DNA from: Prevotella sp. | GTDB lineage: Bacteria; Bacteroidota; Bacteroidia; Bacteroidales; Bacteroidaceae | Reading direction: 5' to 3' | DNA: 64,000 bases | Assembly (NCBI GenBank): GCA_024695815.1 | Contig: JAILHK010000013.1 | Coordinates: 1 to 64,000, forward strand | Part shown: positions 19,514-29,701 of the stretch, piece by piece | Numbering within the stretch: position 1 is the first letter of the stretch | Layout: every line of letters starts with the position of its first letter | Position numbers and translations under genes: made by a program | Notes under the pieces: model-generated | Told to the model about the DNA's origin: nothing | The model's input: only the letters and a program-made list of their open reading frames with translations | The model's database searches: none

Positions 19514-20545
19514 ATGGCTAAAAAAGAATTAGACGCAGAAATGCAGAGCACCCAGCAGGATAAGCTGAAGGCCTTGCAGGCTGCTATGTCAAAGATTGAA
19601 AAGGACTTTGGCAAGGGGTCTATCATGCGCATGGGTGAAGAAAAGATAGAAAACGTAGAGGTGATTCCCACCGGATCAATAGGACTGAATGCTGCGCTGG
19701 GCGTAGGAGGCTATCCGAAAGGACGCATCATCGAGATTTACGGTCCTGAATCTTCTGGTAAGACAACGCTTGCTATTCATGCCATTGCCGAAGCTCAAAA
19801 GGCTGGCGGCATCGCTGCATTTATCGATGCAGAGCATGCTTTTGATCGTTTCTACGCTCAGAAACTGGGTGTTGACATCGACAATCTGTACATCTCGCAG
19901 CCCGATAATGGTGAGCAGGCTCTGGAGATTGCCGACCAGCTGATTCGCTCCTCGGCCATCGACATCATCGTCATCGACTCTGTTGCTGCACTGACACCAA
20001 AGAAGGAGATTGAGGGTGATATGGGTGATTCGGCCGTAGGTCTGCACGCTCGCTTGATGAGTCAGGCACTGCGCAAGGTTACATCTACCATTGCCAAGAC
20101 TAACACCACTTGTATCTTTATCAACCAGTTGCGCGAGAAGATTGGCGTGATGTTTGGCAACCCAGAGACTACTACGGGTGGTAACGCACTGAAGTTCTAT
20201 GCCTCTGTACGCCTTGACATCCGCAAGGTGACTGGCATCAAGGACGGTGATCAGGTCATCGGTAATCAGGTGCGTGTCAAAGTGGTCAAGAACAAGGTTG
20301 CTCCCCCATTCCGCAAGGCTGAATTCGAAATCACCTTTGGTGAGGGTATTTCTAAGATTGGCGAAATCGTTGACTTGGGCGTTGAATACGGAATCATCAA
20401 GAAGAGTGGTTCGTGGTTCAGCTATGAGGACGCTAAACTGGCACAAGGTCGTGATGCGACAAAGCAGCTTTTGAAAGACAACCCAGAGTTGTGCGATGAG
20501 CTGGAGGCCAAAATCATGGAAGCTATCAAAGACCAGAACAACTGA
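19514..20545 (+). CDS. recA: recombinase RecA
   Basis: [14 protein letters not shown], full-length RecA. Confidence 0.99.
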   Translation: MAKKELDAEMQSTQQDKLKALQAAMSKIEKDFGKGSIMRMGEEKIENVEVIPTGSIGLNAALGVGGYPKGRIIEIYGPESSGKTTLAIHAIAEAQKAGGIAAFIDAEHAFDRFYAQKLGVDIDNLYISQPDNGEQALEIADQLIRSSAIDIIVIDSVAALTPKKEIEGDMGDSAVGLHARLMSQALRKVTSTIAKTNTTCIFINQLREKIGVMFGNPETTTGGNALKFYASVRLDIRKVTGIKDGDQVIGNQVRVKVVKNKVAPPFRKAEFEITFGEGISKIGEIVDLGVEYGIIKKSGSWFSYEDAKLAQGRDATKQLLKDNPELCDELEAKIMEAIKDQNN

Positions 20546-20549
20546 TAAA

Positions 20550-20592
20550 CAAAAAAACAGATGGCATTTTGTATTGCCATCTGTTTTTTTAT
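20550..20592 (+). terminator. intrinsic terminator
   Basis: aaaaacagatggca...tgccatctgtttttt. Confidence 0.85.
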
Positions 20593-20608
20593 GTCGAAAC
20601 ACAAGGGG

Positions 20609-21931
20609 TCACTTAACGACTCGAAGCACTGTCTTTGTGGCTGTATCGAAGAACACCTCGCTACGTGACTGACTCGCAGTAGAATTATAGGTATAGGTGA
20701 ATACTCCATTTTTATCATTGCCCTTCACGTCGGGTTCGCCCAATGCCAACTTAACCTCTTGTTCGGTGAATCCCTTACGGACAATGCCCTTCTGGATGTC
20801 CATGTAGTTCTTTTTGCGAATGCCAGGATACTTCGATGGATCGCCGTCGGCAAAGATATTGGAATAGACATCTTCGCGAGGTGCATCCATATCCTCATCC
20901 CAGGTGACATTTTCTTCACTTTCCATCGTCACCAATTTATAATACTTACTGCCAGAGCCGGTGCCCGTCAGTGTCAATCTGACATACTTTGAGTTTGGCA
21001 TCTTCTGAATATCGGTGATGGTAAACACAGAAAGGCGAGCCATCCTGACACGCAGCTTATGGCTGTCGGTCATATCGGTACGCTGAAGTGTATAGACAAC
21101 CTTACCACGATATTCGCCATACTCTTTATTGTCTGCCATATTGTCGTTTACGAGTTCAAAACAGCCTTTAAAGGTATGAGGAATCTCCTGAATAGTGCTA
21201 AACTCCTCGTCGCGCATGCCGCTATTAACACGACTGATGGCCACATTCTGGAAAAATTCTCGGCCACGTCTATCTGCCACAATAATTTTAACCGGATAGT
21301 TGCGGGTTCCCACGCCAATGGCCTTCACCGTCACTTCTGTACCAACAGGCACGTCTGTAATCAAATCGACGCCATTGTTTTCGGGGTCTGAATCTACGTA
21401 ATAAGTACTGGCCTTCGTACGCAGTTTCTTGTCCTTAAAGAGCTCTATCGCCTTATCGACATCTCCTAAATAGGCCAAGGTGGGCACACCCTGACGACTG
21501 TAGCAATAGTCATCGAACGAATAGGAAGGAATCTCATAATAGTATGTCTTTCCATCATCTTCGCACAGGAAATTGATATGTTCATGAAGGCCCTCTACCT
21601 TATCATGGCCTTTATAAACCATGATGTTGTATTTCAGCAAGTTACTGCTCACCATATTACCCGTCAGCGAGTCGGTGAAGGTCTTGATAATTAAATCTTT
21701 CTTCTCTGGAACCACCATAAAGCGCATGCCCTCCTGCCAACTGCACAAATCACTGAAGACGAAGTTGCGACTAATGATGTCTTGCTCTTCGTTCTCATCT
21801 TCATCAAGGGCTTCCATCTGCTGACTTATCGTCTTACTGGCTCCTTTAGTCTTTACGATATACTTATTTTGTGCTTCAGCATTCATCCCTAAAAAGGCAG
21901 TCATCAGCACTAGAAAGAATGACTTCTTCAT
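20609..21931 (-). CDS. hypothetical exported protein
   Basis: signal peptide MKKSFFLVLMTAFLGMNAEAQ. Confidence 0.75.
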   Translation of the reverse strand: MKKSFFLVLMTAFLGMNAEAQNKYIVKTKGASKTISQQMEALDEDENEEQDIISRNFVFSDLCSWQEGMRFMVVPEKKDLIIKTFTDSLTGNMVSSNLLKYNIMVYKGHDKVEGLHEHINFLCEDDGKTYYYEIPSYSFDDYCYSRQGVPTLAYLGDVDKAIELFKDKKLRTKASTYYVDSDPENNGVDLITDVPVGTEVTVKAIGVGTRNYPVKIIVADRRGREFFQNVAISRVNSGMRDEEFSTIQEIPHTFKGCFELVNDNMADNKEYGEYRGKVVYTLQRTDMTDSHKLRVRMARLSVFTITDIQKMPNSKYVRLTLTGTGSGSKYYKLVTMESEENVTWDEDMDAPREDVYSNIFADGDPSKYPGIRKKNYMDIQKGIVRKGFTEQEVKLALGEPDVKGNDKNGVFTYTYNSTASQSRSEVFFDTATKTVLRVVK

Positions 21932-22033
21932 TGTTTCTTACTTTATTGTTACGCATGCAAAATTAAACAAAACTTTTCATACTTATGCCAAAATGGCGCA
22001 ATAAATATATGTTTCTTGATAAAATTTATAATT

Positions 22034-22051
22034 TTGGCATAACCTTTGCTT
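22034..22051 (+). promoter_or_regulatory. sigma54-like -24/-12 element upstream of dnaK
   Basis: TTGGCATAACCTTTGCTT: GG-N10-GC spacing. Confidence 0.45.
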
Positions 22052-22101
22052 AAACCTTGGTGACATTTCATCAAGTAATAACAAATAAAAAAGAATATAT
22101 T

Positions 22102-23997
22102 ATGGGAAAGATTATTGGTATTGACTTAGGTACAACAAACTCGTGTGTATCTGTATTTGAAGGTAACGAGCCCGTCGTTATTGCAAATAGCGAAGGTAAG
22201 CGTACAACACCTTCTGTAGTAGGTTTCGTTGAGGGTGGCGAGCGTAAGATTGGCGATCCTGCCAAGCGTCAGGCTATCACAAACCCCAAGAACACCGTTT
22301 ATTCTATCAAGCGTTTTATGGGTGAGACTTGGCAGCAGACCGAGAAGGAAATCTCACGCGTACCATTCTCTGTAGTTAACGAGGGTGGCTATCCACGTGT
22401 TGACATCGATGGTCGTAAGTACACTCCACAGGAAATCTCTGCTATGGTACTTCAGAAGATGAAGAAGACGGCCGAGGACTACCTGGGACAGGAGGTGACT
22501 GAAGCTGTTATCACCGTGCCCGCATACTTCTCTGACTCTCAGCGTCAGGCCACTAAGGAGGCAGGACAGATTGCTGGTCTCAACGTACGTCGTATCGTGA
22601 ACGAGCCTACAGCAGCTGCACTGGCTTATGGTATTGACAAGACCAACAAGGATATGAAGATTGCTGTATTCGACCTCGGTGGCGGTACATTCGATATCTC
22701 TATCCTCGACTTCGGTGGCGGTGTGTTCGAGGTTCTTTCTACCAATGGTGACACACACCTGGGTGGTGATGACTTCGACCAGGTTATCATCGACTGGCTC
22801 GTTCAGGAGTTCAAAAACGATGAGGGTGCCGACCTGAAGAGCGATCCTATGGCTATGCAGCGCCTGAAGGAGGCTGCTGAGAAGGCAAAGATCGAGCTGT
22901 CAAGCACCACATCAACAGAGATTAACCTCCCCTACATCATGCCTGTTGGTGGAGTTCCTAAGCACTTGGTAAAGACTCTTACTCGTGCTAAGTTCGAACA
23001 GCTGGCTCACAACCTGATTCAGGCTTGCTTGGTACCTTGCCAGAATGCCGTTCGCGACGCAGGCATCTCTACCTCAGATATCGACGAGGTAATCCTCGTT
23101 GGTGGTTCAAGCCGTATTCCTGCTGTGCAGACCCTCGTAAAGAACTACTTCGGCAAAGAGCCTTCAAAGGGTGTTAACCCCGATGAGGTTGTTGCAGTAG
23201 GTGCTGCCATCCAGGGTGCTATCCTCAACCAGGAGACTGGTCAGGACATCGTACTGCTCGACGTTACTCCTCTGACCCTCGGTATCGAGACCCTCGGTGG
23301 TGTAATGACTAAGCTGATCGATGCTAACACCACTATCCCTTGCAAGCAGAGCCAGGTATTCTCTACCGCTGCCGACAACCAGACAGAGGTGACCATCCAC
23401 GTGCTGCAAGGTGAGCGTCCTATGGCTGCTCAGAACAAGAGCTTGGGTCAGTTCAACCTCACCGGTATCGCTCCCGCCCGTCGCGGTGTTCCTCAGATTG
23501 AGGTTACATTCGATATCGACGCCAACGGTATCGTGAAGGTTTCTGCCAAAGATAAGGCCACAGGCAAGGAGCAGGCCATCCGCATCGAGGCTTCATCTGG
23601 TCTGTCACAGGACGAGATCAATCGTATGAAGGCTGAGGCTGAGGCTAATGCAGAAAACGATAAGAAGGAGCGTGAGCGCATCGACAAGATGAACCAGGCT
23701 GACTCAATGATTTTCCAGACCGAGACTTTCCTCAACGAGAATGGTGACAAGCTGGGTGCCGACAAGGCCAACGTAGAGGCTGCCATTAATCAGTTGAAGG
23801 ATGCTCACAAGGCTGGCGACATCGCTGCTATCGACAACGCCATGAACAACCTCAATCAGGTGATGCAGGCCGCTTCGCAGAAGATGTACCAGCAAGCAGG
23901 TGCACAGCCCGGTGCCGATGCTGGTCAGCAGCAACAGCAGCAGACCAACAACACTCAGGACGACATCCAGGATGCCGACTTTGAGGAGGTCAAGTAA
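22102..23997 (+). CDS. dnaK: molecular chaperone DnaK
   Basis: [27 protein letters not shown]..., C-terminus [11 protein letters not shown]. Confidence 0.98.
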   Translation: MGKIIGIDLGTTNSCVSVFEGNEPVVIANSEGKRTTPSVVGFVEGGERKIGDPAKRQAITNPKNTVYSIKRFMGETWQQTEKEISRVPFSVVNEGGYPRVDIDGRKYTPQEISAMVLQKMKKTAEDYLGQEVTEAVITVPAYFSDSQRQATKEAGQIAGLNVRRIVNEPTAAALAYGIDKTNKDMKIAVFDLGGGTFDISILDFGGGVFEVLSTNGDTHLGGDDFDQVIIDWLVQEFKNDEGADLKSDPMAMQRLKEAAEKAKIELSSTTSTEINLPYIMPVGGVPKHLVKTLTRAKFEQLAHNLIQACLVPCQNAVRDAGISTSDIDEVILVGGSSRIPAVQTLVKNYFGKEPSKGVNPDEVVAVGAAIQGAILNQETGQDIVLLDVTPLTLGIETLGGVMTKLIDANTTIPCKQSQVFSTAADNQTEVTIHVLQGERPMAAQNKSLGQFNLTGIAPARRGVPQIEVTFDIDANGIVKVSAKDKATGKEQAIRIEASSGLSQDEINRMKAEAEANAENDKKERERIDKMNQADSMIFQTETFLNENGDKLGADKANVEAAINQLKDAHKAGDIAAIDNAMNNLNQVMQAASQKMYQQAGAQPGADAGQQQQQQTNNTQDDIQDADFEEVK

Positions 23998-24072
23998 AGT
24001 GCAAGCCGAGAGCAATGCCATGCTTGCATGAGCATAGCCGAGGCGCAGCCTTTATTCGACGAAGTCAAGTAA
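23998..24072 (+). repeat. GC-rich element after the dnaK stop followed by a second copy of the C-terminal codons
   Basis: aagtgcaagccgagagcaatgccatgcttgcatgagcatagccgaggcgcagcct then ttcgacgaagtcaagtaa. Confidence 0.7.
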
Positions 24073-24111
24073 GTTTGATAAGCAAACAATAAATAAAAGT
24101 AGAAATCCCGT

Positions 24112-24138
24112 ATAACTCAAGTAGTTATGCGGGATTTT
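24112..24138 (+). terminator. intrinsic terminator
   Basis: aaatcccg...cgggatttt. Confidence 0.6.
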
Positions 24139-24254
24139 ACTTTCAGTTAAACTTTGTAGTTTTCTGCCGATTTTCGGATTTTTACCGTAAATTGTGAGTC
24201 CGTAAAACCGTAATACTTTCAGCCTTCAGACCTTAGCCATCAGCCTTCTACATA

Positions 24255-24687
24255 TCAACTGTCCCCATGGCATATGCTATTGTAAAGAGCCAGTCCTTTT
24301 ACCGTCAGCATGTATTTCTGGCGAGGGTGACGGGGCGAATCAGGAAATAGCATACGGATATAGCCCTCGTTCATAGAAGGATTAAGAGAGTAGTCAAGGA
24401 AGTTTTCTCTATCTTTCAAGCCAATCCTTTCCATCATCACTTTGACGGAGAGTTGCTCTTCCCCCAAAGCCTTCACTAATCTAATAATACTTTTATTATT
24501 GGTGTGAATAAAACTTGTCGGGGTACTTGTCGGGGTACTTATCAGTTGTTTTGAAGGAACAGCAAGGTTTGGCTGTTCTTTCCATTCTGCAGGCGGGTTA
24601 ATATGCAGCTTCACGCTGCGACGGCTCTCCCTGACGAATATACTCGTCAAAGTTTAAGTATAGCTCCTTATCGTTCTTTTCGCTCAT
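24255..24687 (-). pseudogene. Fic-family protein, internally deleted remnant
   Basis: N-term MSEKNDKELYLNFDEYIRQGEPSQR and C-term LHINPPAEWKEQPNLAVP...MMERIGLKDRENFL...PRHPRQKYMLTVKG present; catalytic HxFxxGNGR region absent. Confidence 0.65.
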
Positions 24688-24732
24688 ATGTCGTTTTACT
24701 TTATTTCAATATTGTTTTCGATTTCTGTTCTA

Positions 24733-25146
24733 TTATTCAATTCCGCATATTTTATCTTCCTTCAGACATCTTATTTCTTCTATCACCTCCAAGTCTGCAG
24801 GCAGCCACTTCACACTATCCAACTCATCCTTCGACAACCACCTAGCTGCCTCGTGCTCATTCAGGTGCAGTGCCTCCGTCACTAGCGAACACAGATAGCA
24901 ATGCATCGTCAAGTGAAACTTGGGATAATCGTATTCCACCGTACAAAGATACTCATCCACGCTAATCTCTGCAGACAGTTCCTCACGAATCTCCCTGACA
25001 AGTGCTTCTTCTGGTGTCTCTCCTAGTTCAATCTTCCCGCCAGGGAACTCCCACCAATCCTTCCATTCGCCATATCAACGCTGAGTGGCAAATATTTTCC
25101 CCCGTGCATCATGTATTATTGCAGCAACTACGTTGATCGTTTTCAT
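24733..25146 (-). pseudogene. NUDIX hydrolase (MutT-like) with in-frame TGA
   Basis: MKTINVVAAIIHDARGKIFATQR*YGEWKDWWEFPGGKIELGETPEEALVREIREEL; TGA at 25075-25077. Confidence 0.8.
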
Positions 25147-25150
25147 TTTG

Positions 25151-28100
25151 TTATACAGCTTTTATGAATTGTGGTAGTATAGGTTGGTGCATACGCCAGT
25201 CAATGCTCATTGGTTTGTCATCACGAGAAGAAATATAGTCAACTAATCCAAAGCAATAGAACGGGCAAGTATTACCAAAGCCATCATGTTTGTTTTCTCT
25301 TACAAATAGCAAGAATTTCTTTTTATTTTTCTCTTGCTCTACGAAACGTTTACCTTTACCTTGATGTGTATCGGTATTCTGCGATTTCCAATGGAAGCGG
25401 TTTTCACTAACAACATAATCATCATACATTGTTGATGCAGAAAAATCTTTATCAGACTTATTCAATGTTACAAAGAATAACTCTGTATTCAGTTCTTCTA
25501 TTTTGAATACGCCAGCCACACTACCCTGCATTTTCTTATCTGCAGTCTGACGACCAAAGATTGCGAAGATTTCTTCTCGTGTATAGTTTCCGTATTGCTC
25601 CAATGCGAGTGGCATACCTTCGCCTACAGCAAATGTCTTTATCTCAATGTTTGCCAACAGATACCCTACAAGTTCATTTATCTCTTCAACAAAAACAGGA
25701 TATTTCTTCAGTCTACCTATTGCTTCCTCAACGCTAGCGCACCCCACCCTGCTTATTTTGTCACCATACAAAGTATAATACAACATAACGCTATATATTT
25801 TTTCGCGCTCATCCGTAAAAGAAACATGATCGAGATTATTCACGAGTCTCTTCACAAAATGTAAGTATGACACACTATTAGCGTGAACAAGATTTGAAAT
25901 GTACTTTTCAAAGCGTCTTGTATTGTCGTCATTCATATAGGTACATAATCCAGCTTCACGTTTTAAGCTTGACCAACAAGTGCCCTTGTATATAAGTCTG
26001 ACATCTTGTCCATTGTTCTCAATAAACTCTTTGAGCGAGGGAGTATGATCGTAAGTACACAGCTCTTGTACAAGTCGCTTTTTGTTGTAAATGGCTGCTT
26101 TTATATTTTCAAGCACATATTGTTGCGCTTTCTCCTCCATATGAATGGTACAACCATGAGGGAGAAGCGTAAATCCATTTTTGACTTGTTCTACGACGCT
26201 CCTGTCTTTGCGTATCATAAGACTGCGAAAACGGCTGGTGAAGTCGTATTTTTTGTTGAGTTGTGCAACAAAATCGAAGACTGTCAACAACTGTTTTCCT
26301 GGAGCCAAACGAAGGCCACGTCCCAACTGTTGCAAGAATATCGTCAAAGATTCCGTAGGGCGTAAAAACAGAACGGTATCAACTTCTGGAATATCTACAC
26401 CTTCGTTGAATATATCAACCACAAACAGATAGTTTATTTCACCTTTTGCCAACTTATGGTTCAAAGAAACACGTTCTTCATTCTTATCACTTGTTAGATA
26501 ATCTGCTCTAAAGCCGTATGCTTTGAAACTCTCTGCCATAAAACGAGCATGCTCTTTTGTGGCACAGAATCCTAATGCCTTGCATCGATGTTCATTTGGC
26601 AGATAATAACTCAGTTTATCCACGATAAGTCCGACACGTTCCAAATTACAAAGTTTATCTGTGAGCTTTGTGGCAACATACTTGTTTCCACGCATCAAAT
26701 CATCATCAGTGAGGTCTGTATTATCGCTGATACACAAATACTGAAAAGGCGTCAACAGGCCTTCGTCAAGTGCTATTGGCAAACGAATCTCTGCACTTAT
26801 CTTATTATCGAAGTCTGGCAACAAGCTCACTCCATCCATACGTTCAGGAGTAGCAGTAAGACCGATAAGCAGTTTTGGAGAGAAATGTGTGAGTATCTTA
26901 CGATAGCTATCTGCTATAAGATGGTGAGCCTCATCAATTACGATATAGTCGTAGTAATCATGAGGTAATGTAGCAAATATATCTTCATACTTAGAATTGA
27001 ATGTCTGTACGGATACGAACAGATGGTCAATACCTCTTGTTGGCTTATATTGTCCCACCCACACATCACCAAAGTTAGCATCACAAAGAACACTTCTATA
27101 TGTATTAAGCGATTGTTTTAATATCTCTTCCCTATGTGCTACGAACAATATGTGATTATGTGGATTTTCTTCGGAGAAACGTCTGTAATCGAAAGCTGAT
27201 ACTACTGTTTTTCCAGTACCTGTGGCAGCTACCACGAGGTTCCGTTTTATACCGTCTTCCCTTACCGCGTTCAATCTATCAAGAATCTGTTTCTGATGTG
27301 GCAAGATGGAAAACTTAATTAGGGCATCCCTATTTACATTTCGTGGATTCCTCTGTATTTCAAGTTCCTTATATAGCTTATCTATGCCGCCATCGATAAA
27401 ATTTTCAAAGTTATGACTGTTCCAATAAAGATCGAACGAAGCAAGAGCCGCTTTAATTATATGAGGATTCTCAACATTGGTTACACGAATATTCCATTCC
27501 AAGCCATCTGTCTGAGCAGACTTAGACAAATTAGACGAGCCTATATACGCAGTACTGAATCCCGAGTTACGTTCAAAAATATACGATTTAGCATGCAAAC
27601 GTTCTATTTGTGTATTATAAGAGATACGTATTTCCGTATTGGGCAAAGTTGCAAGGCGTTCAACTGCCTTTGCCTCTGTAACACCACAATATGTTGTTGT
27701 AATGACGCGTAACCGATGATTGGGATGTTTACAGAATCGCTTCAATTGATCATAAATCAAGTTCACTCCTGAAAGTTTCAAGAAAGATACTATCAAACTG
27801 ATTCTGTCAGCACTCTCAATATCTCGTTCTATCTCTGCATTCAAAGGAACCTTGCTCTGACCGCCTGTAAAGAGGCTACTTTTTCTAAAACCAGTCAACG
27901 GACGAACAATATCCTGCTTTGTTGCTTTTAATCGTGCTTCTTCCGATTTTTGAACCACAGCAGAAAGCATTTGTTTATCATCTACAACCTTTTCCTCCTT
28001 ATCTTCATCAAGAAAGTCAATCAACCTGTTAACAAAATCCATCCTTTCTTCTGCCGAAAGATTTTCATCAGAGAGTCTATTAAGAACAATTTTATTAACA

Positions 28101-28240
28101 TGCTCTGCAAGCATAAAAGGAGATTCTGCATCATCTATATTTTCTTGCCTGCAAACCAAGCCATCACCTTCTGCTTGCAACATATCTTGTCGCAATTCGT
28201 TTGTGATGATATTTTCGTATGAACCTTCTTGTAGTTTCAT
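25151..28240 (-). CDS. PLD-domain + SF2 (DEAH) helicase + DUF3427-like protein
   Basis: HAKSYIFERNSGFSTAYIGSSNLS (PLD), AATGTGKTVVSAFDY, VIDEAHH, GLTATPERMDG, QQLGRGLRL. Confidence 0.9.
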   Translation of the reverse strand: MKLQEGSYENIITNELRQDMLQAEGDGLVCRQENIDDAESPFMLAEHVNKIVLNRLSDENLSAEERMDFVNRLIDFLDEDKEEKVVDDKQMLSAVVQKSEEARLKATKQDIVRPLTGFRKSSLFTGGQSKVPLNAEIERDIESADRISLIVSFLKLSGVNLIYDQLKRFCKHPNHRLRVITTTYCGVTEAKAVERLATLPNTEIRISYNTQIERLHAKSYIFERNSGFSTAYIGSSNLSKSAQTDGLEWNIRVTNVENPHIIKAALASFDLYWNSHNFENFIDGGIDKLYKELEIQRNPRNVNRDALIKFSILPHQKQILDRLNAVREDGIKRNLVVAATGTGKTVVSAFDYRRFSEENPHNHILFVAHREEILKQSLNTYRSVLCDANFGDVWVGQYKPTRGIDHLFVSVQTFNSKYEDIFATLPHDYYDYIVIDEAHHLIADSYRKILTHFSPKLLIGLTATPERMDGVSLLPDFDNKISAEIRLPIALDEGLLTPFQYLCISDNTDLTDDDLMRGNKYVATKLTDKLCNLERVGLIVDKLSYYLPNEHRCKALGFCATKEHARFMAESFKAYGFRADYLTSDKNEERVSLNHKLAKGEINYLFVVDIFNEGVDIPEVDTVLFLRPTESLTIFLQQLGRGLRLAPGKQLLTVFDFVAQLNKKYDFTSRFRSLMIRKDRSVVEQVKNGFTLLPHGCTIHMEEKAQQYVLENIKAAIYNKKRLVQELCTYDHTPSLKEFIENNGQDVRLIYKGTCWSSLKREAGLCTYMNDDNTRRFEKYISNLVHANSVSYLHFVKRLVNNLDHVSFTDEREKIYSVMLYYTLYGDKISRVGCASVEEAIGRLKKYPVFVEEINELVGYLLANIEIKTFAVGEGMPLALEQYGNYTREEIFAIFGRQTADKKMQGSVAGVFKIEELNTELFFVTLNKSDKDFSASTMYDDYVVSENRFHWKSQNTDTHQGKGKRFVEQEKNKKKFLLFVRENKHDGFGNTCPFYCFGLVDYISSRDDKPMSIDWRMHQPILPQFIKAV

Positions 28241-28379
28241 TGTACACTATTATAATAATACGTGCACAAAACTAACTATTTTTCCACGAAATAAAGAATA
28301 GAAATCCAATTTTCTAAAAAAAACTACACACTTTATACCTTTTTATTCTCTGCAACTTGCATAATGCCATCTCTCTTCG

Positions 28380-29701
28380 TTACAAGATGTTCAGGAAGAG
28401 GGTGATTATACCGGTGTTGATTAAGTCGGCGAACATCGCACCAATGATTGGTACAATGAGGAAGGGTTTGACTGTGTAACGGTATTTATAACATACTGCG
28501 CTCATGTTTGCCATAGCATTGGGAGTAGCACCAAGACCAAAACCACACATGCCGGCACAAAGTACGGCAGCATCATAGTCGTGACCTAATATGGGGAATG
28601 CCACAAAGTATGCAAATAGTATCATCAACAGTACTTGACATACCAAGATTATGATTAAAGGAAGGGCTAAGCTTTGAAGTTCCCACAACTTGAGGGATAT
28701 CATAGCCATACCTAAGAACAGAGACAGACAGATGTTGCCTACACTGATGATTCGCTCCATATCCAGTAGCTTTTCAGCCTTTTCCCATTTACCGTCTTCC
28801 TTATAACTAATAAGCCCTATGGTGTTGCGGACGATGGCTGCTAATATCAAAGCGCCAAAATAAGTTGGGAACGTAATGCCCGTCTTGGCAAGCAACCAAC
28901 TCAACAAGGTTCCCCCACCCATAACTAGTATTATAAAGTACGAGGCCTTGGCATACTGTTGAAACTCCAGCTCATTCGTGCTGACACGCTTTGTACGTCC
29001 TGTTGGCGAAGCCTCATCGCTCTCAATACCAGCCATAGCAGGGTCAATATCTTCATTTTGTGGCTGCATCTGTTCGTCAGTCAGTTTCTTACGGACAATC
29101 CGATTGGCCAAGGGACCTCCAACCATAGAACCAGCAATCAGGCCAAAAGTGGCAGCAGCCATACCTATTGTGCCTGCACCGTGCAGTCCCATACATTCAA
29201 GAAATTTGCAAATCCACCAGCCGTACCATGTCCGCCAGTCATGGAAATGCTGCCAGAAGCCATGCCAATCAAAGTATCAACCCCCATAAGCCGGGTTATG
29301 CCCATAGGCACTAAGTTCTGCAAAACGATTATGACAACCAATAGAGAGAGCATGATTACCAAGAGCCTACCACCCTGCTTTAGTACTTTCAGATCACTTT
29401 GAAAGCCAACGCTGGTAAAGAATGCCAGCATAAAGACATTCTCCAGCGTCTCGTCGAACGTCACCTCTACATCGAAACAACAATATAGCAACAGGGTAAT
29501 CAGAGAAAAGACGATACCACCACTTACAGGCGACGGCACACAGAACTTCTGCAGAAAGCCTACCCTACGTGTTAAGACCATACCGACAAGGAGAGCCAAA
29601 GCTCCAATGCCAGCAGTTTGTATCATATCCAGCTCAATACTTATCATACGCACTTTCTTTTTATCGTTAGAATCTATACTGCTACTTGATATTGGCGGCA
29701 T
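28380..29701 (-). pseudogene. gltS: sodium/glutamate symporter GltS, split by a -1 frame change
   Basis: ORFs 29165-29701 and 28380-29192 together give a full-length GltS; frame change at ~29201-29207. Confidence 0.8.

Noticed and set aside
19676-20602. 308-aa minus-strand ORF inside recA
   Set aside because: Antisense shadow ORF; recA is unambiguous
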